From Candidatus Heimdallarchaeota archaeon (GTDB lineage: Archaea; Asgardarchaeota; Heimdallarchaeia; Hodarchaeales; LC-3): 17,750 nucleotides of DNA. A model generated the notes under the pieces. The model worked only from the letters and a program-made list of their open reading frames with translations. It searched no databases and was not told where the DNA came from. Positions 6,272-14,495 of this stretch are shown in pieces (position 1 is the stretch's first letter; each line of letters opens with the position of its first letter). The stretch spans positions 1 to 17,750 of the forward strand of contig DAHXPE010000056.1 of the NCBI GenBank assembly GCA_027364495.1. Reading direction: 5' to 3'. The position numbers and the translations under genes are program-made.

Positions 6272-8353
6272 ATGGATCTACTGTCTATATTAAAGATTCT
6301 TATATCATTTTTAATAAATTTGGTTAATTATCTTATAACAAATCCGTTAGGCGAACTTCTAATCTTAATGTCCATTGTTTTTCTAATTCCTTTAATTATG
6401 GAAAGGACTAATTTTCCGATGATTTTTGGTTTGGTTCTCGCTGGTATTATCATTGGTCCTCAGGGTTTAAAATTAGTGTCCATAGACTCAAATTTAAATC
6501 TTTTACAAGGAATTGGTATTAGTTATATTATGTTCATTGCAGGGTTAGAATTAGATATAGATAAATTTCTTCATTTAAAAGGAAAAAGTTTTCTATTCGC
6601 TTGTCTTACCGGATTATTACCTGGTTTGTTAAGTTTTGGTTTTGCTATAGAACTGTTAAAATTACCTTTGTTAAGTTCAATTGTCGTGGCAATAACTGTT
6701 GCAAGTCACACTGTTGTAGAATATCCCTATCTGTCAAAAATACAAGTTGGAAATGAAGAATCTATTTTAGTTACTCTTGGCGCGACTATTATTACGGATT
6801 CAATTTGTTTAAGTATACTTGGAATAACTCTAGCTATTAACATTAAAGGATCTTCTTTTTCTTTAGTGCCATTATTAATTTTTATAATTGGTATAGTTTT
6901 TTACGTTTTAATTCTTATGTTTATCCTTCCTTATTTTAGTCGCTTGTTTTTTCAAAAAACGCATTCTTCAGATGTTGAATTTCAATTTACCTTTATTGTA
7001 ATGTTATTTACAGCACTCTTTGCTGAACTTTTTGGTCTTGATCAGGTCATTGGAGCCTTCATAGGTGGTCTTGCTCTAAATAGGCTTATTCCGAAAGATT
7101 CACGCCTTATGAATATTACCGAATTTTTTGGACGAGCTTTTTTCATACCCGTTTTCACAATATATATTGGAATGTTAATTAATTTAGGAGCAATTTTCGA
7201 TGGAATACAAACAATAATAATTTCTTTAGTATTTTTAATATCTTTGTTCGTTGGCAAGTATATCGCTGCTTTTATTGTTGGTAAAATTTATCATTATCAA
7301 TACTCTAATTATATGACTATGTTTGGGTTAACCCTTTCTCAAGCTGGGGTTGCATTGGCTTGCCTTTTTTTAGGCGTTCAATCTGGACTTCTTTCAAATG
7401 AATATTTAAGTGCTGGAATTATTTTTTTAACAATTAGCGATATTGCTTCACCTTTAATATCTCATAAATATGGCAGAAAAATGGCCCAAAGTAAAAAAGT
7501 AGAAATTAAATCTTTAAACAAATTTGAAATAACGAAGAATGTATTAATGCCTATTTCAAATATGTTCTCTGAACCTAGATTAGTAGATTTAGGATGCATG
7601 CTAGTCAAACAAGGAGAAGGTACCTTATTTCCTATTCATGTAATGGTTCCTCAAAAGGACCAATTAACTAGTCCTGAATTAACAACAGATTCTGATTCAG
7701 CTGATAAAATACTTAAAAAAATTATTTCTTTAGGTAATGAATTTGGTATTAAATTATACTCACTTAAACATGTCGATGATAATATTCCAGAGGGAATTCT
7801 TAATTCCGCTTTAGAAATAAATGCTTCATTAATACTATTTGATTTGAAAGGGGATCATCCACCAAAAAACTTCTATTTTTCAGAAGCAATTGACATAGTT
7901 TTAAGAAAAACACGATGTCCTGTTGCAATAGCAAAGTTTACAACTCAAATTAGCTTATTTGAAAGAATTATTGTCTTTTTGACTCAGTACGAGCTAGTCA
8001 ATCCCTTTACTCGAAATTATATTCTATTAGTCAGAAATATTTCAAAATCCTTAGGAAAAAAGATTATAATTTTAGATGTTAGTACATTAGATTTCGAATG
8101 GGATAAAGTTTTAACTAATATAAGTCCAGATTTTAGATATGAATTTCAAAAATTCAAAATAGTTTCTTCTCGAAAACTGAATAATTTTCTAACTCCAAAT
8201 GATTTTATTATTGGTACTATACCTCCTAATTTTCCAGTATTTCATGATTTTACCTCAAAAAATCGGTCATTTTCTGCTTCTGATGATGCCTATTTTTACA
8301 GTATAAGGGCTCTCTCAATTTCTATGTTACTATTATATTTACCAAAGTTATAA
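6272..8353 (+). CDS. CPA2-family cation:proton antiporter with C-terminal universal-stress-like domains
   Basis: 693 residues from ATG 6272; an in-frame TTG six bases earlier is possible but less likely. Residues about 5-400 form a 12-13 helix Na+/H+ exchanger domain of the CPA2/KefB-NapA group. Marks are IIIGPQGL (near 59-66), YIMFIAGLELDIDKF (near 85-99), the ion-binding helix with ATIITDSI whose Asp is residue 176, VIGAFIGGLALNR (near 259-271) and TLSQAGVALA (near 354-363). Residues about 420-555 and 560-655 are cytoplasmic alpha/beta domains. The first ends in SEAIDIVLRKTRCPVAIAKF, the usual close of a universal-stress-protein (USP) domain, where nucleotides often bind. The protein should exchange Na+ or K+ for H+ at the cell membrane, with the USP part as regulator; the ion is unknown. 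It lies tail to tail with a paralogue of the same architecture. A TATA-like TTTAAAAAG sits at 6216-6224. Confidence 0.88.
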   Translation: MDLLSILKILISFLINLVNYLITNPLGELLILMSIVFLIPLIMERTNFPMIFGLVLAGIIIGPQGLKLVSIDSNLNLLQGIGISYIMFIAGLELDIDKFLHLKGKSFLFACLTGLLPGLLSFGFAIELLKLPLLSSIVVAITVASHTVVEYPYLSKIQVGNEESILVTLGATIITDSICLSILGITLAINIKGSSFSLVPLLIFIIGIVFYVLILMFILPYFSRLFFQKTHSSDVEFQFTFIVMLFTALFAELFGLDQVIGAFIGGLALNRLIPKDSRLMNITEFFGRAFFIPVFTIYIGMLINLGAIFDGIQTIIISLVFLISLFVGKYIAAFIVGKIYHYQYSNYMTMFGLTLSQAGVALACLFLGVQSGLLSNEYLSAGIIFLTISDIASPLISHKYGRKMAQSKKVEIKSLNKFEITKNVLMPISNMFSEPRLVDLGCMLVKQGEGTLFPIHVMVPQKDQLTSPELTTDSDSADKILKKIISLGNEFGIKLYSLKHVDDNIPEGILNSALEINASLILFDLKGDHPPKNFYFSEAIDIVLRKTRCPVAIAKFTTQISLFERIIVFLTQYELVNPFTRNYILLVRNISKSLGKKIIILDVSTLDFEWDKVLTNISPDFRYEFQKFKIVSSRKLNNFLTPNDFIIGTIPPNFPVFHDFTSKNRSFSASDDAYFYSIRALSISMLLLYLPKL

Positions 8354-8496
8354 AAGCATTAACCAAGGTTATATAATCATTGAATTTAAATAAATCTTAA
8401 TAAAGTAATCTTTTTCATCTTGTTCTCACAAAAAAGGTCTTTTATCTACATAATGACTCAAAATTAAAACTTAAATTTTTAAAAAAAAATTATTAG

Positions 8497-8525
8497 TTTC
8501 CCCTATTAAATAGATCGTAGGGAAA
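8497..8525 (-). terminator. Hairpin plus T-tract terminator for the minus-strand antiporter
   Basis: The arms TTTCCCCTA and TAGGGAAA pair as an 8-base stem with one bulged C and a 12-base loop. Read on the minus strand, the hairpin is followed within about seven bases by nine T residues (plus-strand A-run 8481-8489). It lies 58 bases past the stop of the antiporter ending at 8583. The layout is that of an intrinsic terminator; archaeal RNA polymerase would need mainly the T-tract. The rest of 8354-8582 shows nothing else that I can support. Confidence 0.55.
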
Positions 8526-8582
8526 TTCTGAAGTCCTGAGAAATTAAAAATTTAATCATTTTAAATTGAAATGCTAAAGGAC

Positions 8583-10637
8583 CTAATGAATTAGAATTGG
8601 AAAATGCATTATCATTAATGAAAAGTTTGATTTTACCAGGAAATTAAAATGGGAAACTTGAACAGGTTGAATGGTCAAACTTGTCGAAAATTCATTTGAT
8701 GATTCAAAATACGCATGTGGTATTGAAAATATTACAAAATCACCTTTTCTAAGCTCATTTTTCAATTTTCTTGCTGAAACAACGGGGAATTTTTTATATT
8801 CCATTGCTGAATAAGTGATTCCTCTTTTAATTTTGGTTTGCACAAATAATTCATTCTGATGAGAAATATCGATCATAATTAAGGGTTTATTAAGAGATTT
8901 AGCTATCCTATCGCAAACATAACTGAAACTATCTAAATTAGGACTATTCAGATCATAATCTGAAATAAAAAGAACACATCTATTTAAATCATTAACTGAT
9001 TCAAGTAATCTAACAATTGCAATTGGGAATGAATTTTTTCTTAATATTAAATCAATAGTTTTTGAAAATGAATAATCTGATTCTGATGATGATTTTTTCC
9101 AGTTAAGAAAAATGATTGTTGGATGGATTTCTAAACTACTTAATATAATTCCAGTGTTTATTGTACTAGAATATTTTTTGGTTATTTGTATTGAAAATAG
9201 CTTTTGATCATGGTTGAGTCCAGTTTGTTTGTAAAATGTGTCCAATGATTCCTGAACATTAATTTCTGATGAATATTTACCTACATCCTCAGTGTGTGGG
9301 ATTATGGTTACTGGATAAAGGATTGAATTGGCATCTTGAAGTTCAGTTTTTATCAAACTGATTGTATTTGAAAAAGAATCGTCAAATGTCTGTGTTGGAA
9401 ATAACACTTTTTTAAAAATATTTTGATCTTTTTGAGTTTCTTTTGCTTTTTTTGTTTGACTTAGTTTTGGACCATAAATATTTGTCAAAACAGGTCCGAT
9501 AAAAACAGTTATGATTACAAAAACCAATCCCGCGTTTATGACACTACTCTGCAACATCCCATATTGCACTGCGATTAATATGGTCACAAGAGTACCACCA
9601 GCTTGATTTAATGTAAAACTATAACTTGTCATAAATTGGTCAAAAGAAAACCTAAAAACTCGAGAAGCTATCGCTGAAGCTATAAATTTACCAATAATTA
9701 AACTGAATAAAAAAATAAATGAGTAAATAAAAATTGATGTTCCAGACAAAAATGCACCGAGATTAACAAGGGTTCCAATATAGATAAAAAATATTGGAAT
9801 AAAAATTGCTCTTCCTGTAAAAGAGCTTATATGTATTAAAGGAGATTCTTTAGAAACTGATCTGTTGATAGCCAGACCTGCCATGAAAGCACCTATAATT
9901 GCTGCAAGTCCAATCAAATTCGCCAATATAGACATACTTAATAAAATTGTGAAACTTAATGCAAAATCAACAGTGGTGCTTTTTTTAATATTTATAATTG
10001 GTTTAACAATTTTTGGTAAGAGTATTAAGGAAAAAATGACAAAAAGGATAATGTAAAAAATTACCATTCCAAAAGATGCAAGTGAAAAATTAGATCCATT
10101 TGAATGAAAACCGATTAAAGCTCCTAGAACCAAAAAAGCTAAAGTATCAGTTAACATCGTTGCTCCAACTGTTATAACTACTGAATCATCATTAGCAACT
10201 CCAAGTTCTGAAACAATTGCATAAGCAATACTGCTGTGACTAAAAACTATATCAGCAATTAATAAAGCGAAGGCTATACCAGCTTGGGGAAAAATGATCC
10301 TTGTCAAGAAATAAGCAATAACTCCAGGAAAAACAGTAGTTAAAAGCCCAAAAAATAAACTTTGATTTCGTAATTTATTGAATTGTTCGATATCGACTTC
10401 TAGACCCGCTATAAACATATTAAATAAAATTCCTATATTTTGAAAAAAATATATTACAGAATTATCTGATACAGGAATTAAATTAAATAATTCAGGACCA
10501 ATAAGGATTCCAACTACAAGATAACCCAAAATACTGGGAAGGTTTACCTTTTTGGTTACAAATGGGACAAAAAGTACAAAAAGGAATAGAATCAACAGGT
10601 TTGCTGTTTGATCACTGATTAAAGGTGGTCCTATCAA
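8583..10637 (-). CDS. CPA2-family cation:proton antiporter with C-terminal universal-stress-like domains (paralogue)
   Basis: 684 residues with the same architecture as the antiporter ending at 8353. A 12-13 helix exchanger domain spans about 10-395, then a cytoplasmic alpha/beta half spans about 400-680. Key marks are ILIGPELF (44-51), FIAGLEVDIEQF (75-86), the ion-binding helix GATMLTDTL with D164, AIIGAFMAGLAINR, and YSFTLNQAGGTL. The USP-like close FSKTIDLILRKNSFPIAIVRL parallels the paralogue. The predicted role is Na+ or K+ for H+ exchange with nucleotide-sensing control; the ion is not determined. The start is TTG 10637, supported by a TATA-like box centred 28 bases upstream. That spacing would place transcription start at, or within a base or two of, the start codon (leaderless). 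Divergence between the paralogues is high, so the duplication is old or they were acquired separately. Confidence 0.87.
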   Translation of the reverse strand: MIGPPLISDQTANLLILFLFVLFVPFVTKKVNLPSILGYLVVGILIGPELFNLIPVSDNSVIYFFQNIGILFNMFIAGLEVDIEQFNKLRNQSLFFGLLTTVFPGVIAYFLTRIIFPQAGIAFALLIADIVFSHSSIAYAIVSELGVANDDSVVITVGATMLTDTLAFLVLGALIGFHSNGSNFSLASFGMVIFYIILFVIFSLILLPKIVKPIINIKKSTTVDFALSFTILLSMSILANLIGLAAIIGAFMAGLAINRSVSKESPLIHISSFTGRAIFIPIFFIYIGTLVNLGAFLSGTSIFIYSFIFLFSLIIGKFIASAIASRVFRFSFDQFMTSYSFTLNQAGGTLVTILIAVQYGMLQSSVINAGLVFVIITVFIGPVLTNIYGPKLSQTKKAKETQKDQNIFKKVLFPTQTFDDSFSNTISLIKTELQDANSILYPVTIIPHTEDVGKYSSEINVQESLDTFYKQTGLNHDQKLFSIQITKKYSSTINTGIILSSLEIHPTIIFLNWKKSSSESDYSFSKTIDLILRKNSFPIAIVRLLESVNDLNRCVLFISDYDLNSPNLDSFSYVCDRIAKSLNKPLIMIDISHQNELFVQTKIKRGITYSAMEYKKFPVVSARKLKNELRKGDFVIFSIPHAYFESSNEFSTSLTIQPVQVSHFNFLVKSNFSLMIMHFPILIH

Positions 10638-10660
10638 TAAAGTTCACGAAATAAATTAAG

Positions 10661-10669
10661 TTTTATAAA
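10661..10669 (-). promoter_or_regulatory. Putative TATA box for the minus-strand antiporter
   Basis: The minus strand reads TTTATAAAA, centred 28 bases before the TTG at 10637. This is the spacing expected when transcription starts at the start codon itself. It is the best promoter/start match in the window. Confidence 0.5.
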
Positions 10670-10769
10670 TTACAGTTCATTGTGTATTTCTTTTTAATTT
10701 GTACGTTATTATATAAATATTTATTATCTCTTAAAATCTCTGACCAAAACTAATATTTTTTATTAATAG

Positions 10770-10840
10770 CCGACAAAAAGATTTAAAAGAGCATTATTCT
10801 CGTGATTTGGTTGCAAAACACATAAATCACTTTTAGTCGG
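10770..10840. repeat. Imperfect inverted repeat upstream of the transposase relic
   Basis: The left arm 10770-10785 begins CCGACAAAAAG; the right arm 10822-10840 ends CTTTTAGTCGG. The arms match apart from one substitution and a two-base gap, with a loop of about 36 bases. It lies just before, and runs into, the first recognisable transposase codons, so it may belong to the old element. No matching copy is seen past the transposase end at 11761, so it is not shown to be a terminal inverted repeat. Confidence 0.4.
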
Positions 10841-11761
10841 AAAGGTTTTCAAAATTAATGCTCTAAAAATAAATTTTGATAATTCATTTAAAAACGCTTT
10901 GGATTCACTTATTTTACGATATGACGATTTAAAAAGAAAGTATCCAGAATATAGCAATGTTATTTCATTTTTTGAGTCAATTTTTCCTTTTTATGAGACT
11001 CAATGGGACTTTTTTAAGCCATTCCGACTTTCTGTCGGTGGTAGATCACAAATTTCACTATTAGCACTTCAATTTACATTAATTTACATGCAATTTTTTT
11101 CAAAAGATTGTATTTAACGAACTTTAGATAAGATAAATTTAGATAAAGTTCTGAAAGTGATTTTATGAATAGTTAATAAAAAATTACTAGGCCAACCCTA
11201 AAAAGGTCCATAAACCTCATTAATGAATAAAATATAGATTGTTTATTTTCCGATATTGTTAAAACTGGTATAGAAGAGGGCATAATAATTGGGTTTGCAT
11301 TAACATTGGCAATTACCTTTTCTGTATCAATAATATGACTTTTTAGGTTTAATTCTTTTTCCTACAAATAAAAAATATGAAGAAAAAACTTCAATTATTA
11401 ATAAGCATCTTTATGGAAATGTTTCTTAGACACAATATTCATATGGTAACAGAGGATATGATTCTGAAAGTAATCATAAAGCTTGTAGTGAAATTTTAGG
11501 CGCCGAATCAAGAATGACAAATAGAAATGCAACCAGTGAACAACAAAAAGAACACAAGAAAGAGAGTGGCGTTAGACAAGCTGTAGAAAGAACTATTAGT
11601 ATTGCAGTTACATTTCTTAGAAAAAATAGATCTCCCTTTCATGGTAAGGAAAAGTTAGTACTTGGGTAAAAATGGCTTCTTTGATCCCTTTAATGATTGG
11701 ATTAAGTTGCTATTTAGGAAATGAGCCGGAATTAGCTCATTGCATAAGCATATTTTTTTAA
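10836..11761 (+). pseudogene. Decayed DDE transposase of an insertion sequence (IS4/IS5-like superfamily)
   Basis: No intact frame remains, but pieces in successive frames line up as one transposase. The N-terminal piece (about 10836-11117) includes GGRSQISLLALQFTLIYMQF. A scrambled stretch with stops follows (11118-11230). The central piece 11231-11338 contains DIVKTGIEEGIIIGFALTLA. The next frame, 11334-11669, contains GNRGYDSESNHKACSEILGA after an in-frame TAG, then RQAVERTISIAVTF, which carries the likely catalytic Glu. The last piece, about 11660-11761, contains WVKMASLIPLMIGLSCYLG and ends at TAA. The position before RGYDSE is normally the second catalytic Asp but is Asn here. At least three frame changes and one internal stop make it dead. 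I could not define its ends, target duplication or exact family. Confidence 0.75.
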
Positions 11762-12189
11762 TAGAGTTAAAAATAAGAGGATTATGAAATTAAGTAAGTT
11801 TTGGACAAACATTTTAAATATAAAGATCTTAGAATATAAAAATTCAGTTATGAGCAAAAGAAAAAAATAAAAAGAAAAAATTAATCTGAATTACAATTAT
11901 AATTTCATTTTTTTGCTTTTTTGATTCTTAGTCCTTATTGTAAATTCGTAAACATAAAAATATATTTTAACTCCATAAAAAAATATAAAAATATGGTTCT
12001 AATTAAAGAAGGACAAATAAACTATATTTTATTCATATAAAGAGTTATGAATTTCCATCTTCAATTATAAGTTAAAATAATTCAATATTTTAATTACAGA
12101 CTTTTAAAAAATAATTATATTTCATAATTTGGTTAAATAAAAAGAAAATTTCAAATCTTTAATGAAAATATTATCCTGTTGAATTTATA
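11762..12189. other. Very AT-rich spacer downstream of the transposase relic
   Basis: There is no gene that I can support. A 28-residue frame at 11784-11870 has AGAGG four bases before its ATG, but it is Lys/Asn-rich, very short and probably chance. A TATA-like TTAAATAA at 12133-12140 is about 54 bases before the antiporter ATG at 12190 and may be its promoter. Confidence 0.4.
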
Positions 12190-13677
12190 ATGGCAAAAAT
12201 ACCCAGCAAATTGACAAAATTTAAAAATATTGGCTTGTATCTCTCTTTTATTGGTTTTTTTTCATTACTAATCTATTTGATAGTCTTTTTTGGAGAAAAG
12301 AATCTAGAAATTGGGAGAAATATTGTTCCAGCTAATTTTAATTCAAATCCTTGGATTGATTTTGCAAAGTCTGCATTATCAAATCTGGGTTCACCACTTA
12401 CAATTTTACTAATTCAAATGACTGTGATAATGTTATTCTCCCTTGTGTTTGGTCAGATTTGTAAATTGATCAATCAACCAATTGTGATTGGTGAAATATT
12501 TTCAGGAATCATATTAGGACCTTCATTATTCGGAACTTTCTTTCCTGATTTATCAGCTAAATTATTTCCCCAAAGTTCAATACCTATTCTTGATTATTTT
12601 AGTCAAGTTGGATTAATCTTATTTCTTTTTGTAGTTGGAATGGAATTGGATTTAAAAATTTTGAAAAACAAAGCACAAAAATCCATTATAATAAGCCATG
12701 CAAGTATTGTAATTCCTTTTTCGTTAGGAGTAGCACTGTCATATTTTATTTATACGCAACTAGCTCCTAATGGAATTAGTTTCATGGCTTTTAGTTTATT
12801 CATGGGCTTAGCAATGAGCATTACTGCATTTCCAGTCCTAGCCCGAATCGTTCAAGAAAGAAATATTAGTAAGACAAGTTTAGGAACAATTGTAATAACA
12901 TGTGCTGCAGTAGATGATATTACGGCTTGGTCCTTATTAGCCGGTATTGTTGTAGTTGTTAAAGCTGGTTCAGTTTTAAGCTCTTTATTTATAATAATTT
13001 TAACTTCTCTTTACATTCTTATAATGTTTAAAATCGTCAGACCATTTTTAAGAGTCCTGGTAGAGTTGGATATTAAACAATCCCCTGATTACCTAAATCG
13101 TTCTACTGTATCCCTTATTTTTTCTATATTAATTATATCAGCTATTTTTACAGAAATAATAGGTATTCATGTTTTGTTTGGAGCGTTTATTGCTGGAATT
13201 ATAATACCCGATGATACGAGATTTAAAAAATTATTCATTGCAAAGATAGAAGATGTTGCATTAGTTCTTTTACTTCCAATATTTTTTATTATTTCTGGAT
13301 TAAAGACAGAAATCAGTTTGTTAAATAATTTGTATTTATGGGAAGTCACAATTGTTATAATTGTTTTGGCAATTGCAGGAAAATTTATTGGCAGTTCTTT
13401 ATCAGCAAAATTGTTAAACATTAATTGGAAAGACAGTCTCACGATCGGAACATTAATGAACACAAGAGGATTAATCGAATTAGTGGCATTAAATATAGCA
13501 TATGATCTTGGAATAATAACTCAAGAGATATTTTCAATGATGGTTATTATGGCATTGGTGACAACGTTTATGACAGGCCCTATTTTAGATTTAATTTCTC
13601 GCATTTTTAAAACATCAGCACCCAATTTAGTATTAGATGATGAAAAAATGAATGTCGCTAGCGGGGGAGAAAATTAA
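12190..13677 (+). CDS. CPA2-family cation:proton antiporter, CHX/KefB-like DD type
   Basis: 495 residues with no cytoplasmic regulatory domain. An N-terminal helix (about 13-34) precedes the exchanger core of about 12 helices (70-470). Diagnostic blocks are QPIVIGEIFSGIILGPSLFG (96-115), FLFVVGMELD (145-154), SITAFPVLARIVQERN (210-225), CAAVDDITAWSLLA (238-251) with the ion-binding pair D242-D243, VLFGAFIAGIIIP (328-340) and MNTRGLIELVALN (423-435). These match the plant CHX and cyanobacterial/bacterial KefB-like branch, which exchanges K+ or Na+ for H+. The tandem Asp pair contrasts with the Thr-Asp in the two USP-fused antiporters. The C-terminus is a short polar tail. ATG start; no clear ribosome binding site. 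The nearest upstream gene is the dead transposase; a bacterial origin by transfer is possible but not shown. Confidence 0.9.
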   Translation: MAKIPSKLTKFKNIGLYLSFIGFFSLLIYLIVFFGEKNLEIGRNIVPANFNSNPWIDFAKSALSNLGSPLTILLIQMTVIMLFSLVFGQICKLINQPIVIGEIFSGIILGPSLFGTFFPDLSAKLFPQSSIPILDYFSQVGLILFLFVVGMELDLKILKNKAQKSIIISHASIVIPFSLGVALSYFIYTQLAPNGISFMAFSLFMGLAMSITAFPVLARIVQERNISKTSLGTIVITCAAVDDITAWSLLAGIVVVVKAGSVLSSLFIIILTSLYILIMFKIVRPFLRVLVELDIKQSPDYLNRSTVSLIFSILIISAIFTEIIGIHVLFGAFIAGIIIPDDTRFKKLFIAKIEDVALVLLLPIFFIISGLKTEISLLNNLYLWEVTIVIIVLAIAGKFIGSSLSAKLLNINWKDSLTIGTLMNTRGLIELVALNIAYDLGIITQEIFSMMVIMALVTTFMTGPILDLISRIFKTSAPNLVLDDEKMNVASGGEN

Positions 13678-13925
13678 TTTTAAAATGTGATGTATGGAAA
13701 TTACAAATAATTACCTAAACTTGGCTTTAATAATTCCAGGCTGTCATTATATAATTGTAATTTAAAGTTATCAGTTTTTGGAAAAGTCAAAATATAAGAA
13801 AAAGTTAAGATCAGAACTGTAATTATCAGCTAGTGATTAACTAGTTACTTGATGAGCAAAAAAACTTCATCTAAAAATAAAATTAAATTTTAAAAAAAAA
13901 ATATAATACTACTGATAATCAAGGT

Positions 13926-14495
13926 TTAAGCAGTAATAAAAAGACTAAAAGTAAGTATTGCCAATACTACTGAAGTAATTACAACATATTTATAATCTTT
14001 TTCCTTAATAATAAAAAAAATCCAAGAAGTTAATACTCGTAGGTATGGAGTAATCATGAGGATTACAACTCCAAGACCTAAGATCATAATAGGGGTTAAT
14101 CGAAGGGTAAGTAAATCAGTAAACATACGAGAAAAAAAATCTCCAAAGTTTGTCGAAGTTATCGTTGAATCAATTTGAACATTAATATTTGTCGAATAAC
14201 CAAACCATATTACCCCCAAAATGGTGACTATTAAAGCTAACATAACTGAGCTAATAAGAATACGGCTTAATACTAATTCAAGATCAAAATCATTCTTCGT
14301 TTTAATCTTGTTTAATTTTGATTCTATAATATGGAGTTCCTCATCCGTAACTGGGGTGGTTACAATTAGATCTCCTTTTTTAAGAAAAACACCAGTCAAT
14401 TCATGATAAGCTTTTCTATCATTTGAATCGGTGACAGTATGAGGCACCTTCTTAACTGCATCAGATTTATTTTCATCTTTTTTTGAATCTACCAT
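13926..14495 (-). CDS. DUF1634 family membrane protein, partner of the TauE/SafE permease
   Basis: 189 residues: a polar N-terminal tail of about 70 residues, then three membrane helices (about 77-101, 132-152, 168-188). The segment LGVVILMITPYLRV (141-154), followed by KEKDYKYVVITS, is the conserved core of DUF1634 (PF07843), whose members are usually encoded beside TauE/SafE permeases. Its ATG overlaps the stop of the upstream permease by one base (TAATG on the minus strand), so the two are translationally coupled. The likely role is an accessory subunit of that permease; no biochemical function is established. The N-terminal tail is longer than the minimal domain, possibly a cytoplasmic contact surface. 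Downstream, 13678-13925 separates it from a convergent antiporter and holds no gene. Confidence 0.85.
   Translation of the reverse strand: MVDSKKDENKSDAVKKVPHTVTDSNDRKAYHELTGVFLKKGDLIVTTPVTDEELHIIESKLNKIKTKNDFDLELVLSRILISSVMLALIVTILGVIWFGYSTNINVQIDSTITSTNFGDFFSRMFTDLLTLRLTPIMILGLGVVILMITPYLRVLTSWIFFIIKEKDYKYVVITSVVLAILTFSLFITA

Noticed and set aside
7042..7257. Minus-strand frame inside the first antiporter
   Set aside because: Antisense shadow of a conserved membrane segment. The same holds for the frames at 9865-10056, 13167-13463 and 14221-14406.
8361..8370. AACCAAGGTT palindrome after the first antiporter as a terminator
   Set aside because: The stem is four to five bases with a two-base loop, too tight to form a real hairpin, and no T-tract follows directly.
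10763..10957. Minus-strand 64-residue frame near the transposase relic
   Set aside because: It overlaps the transposase N-terminal codons on the opposite strand and shows no protein-like features.
10770..11761. Inverted repeat 10770-10840 as a terminal repeat of the insertion sequence
   Set aside because: Both arms lie on the same side of the transposase, and no matching copy is seen beyond 11761.
11784..11870. 28-residue frame with a ribosome-binding-like AGAGG
   Set aside because: Very short, Lys/Asn-rich and in extremely AT-rich DNA; not distinguishable from chance.
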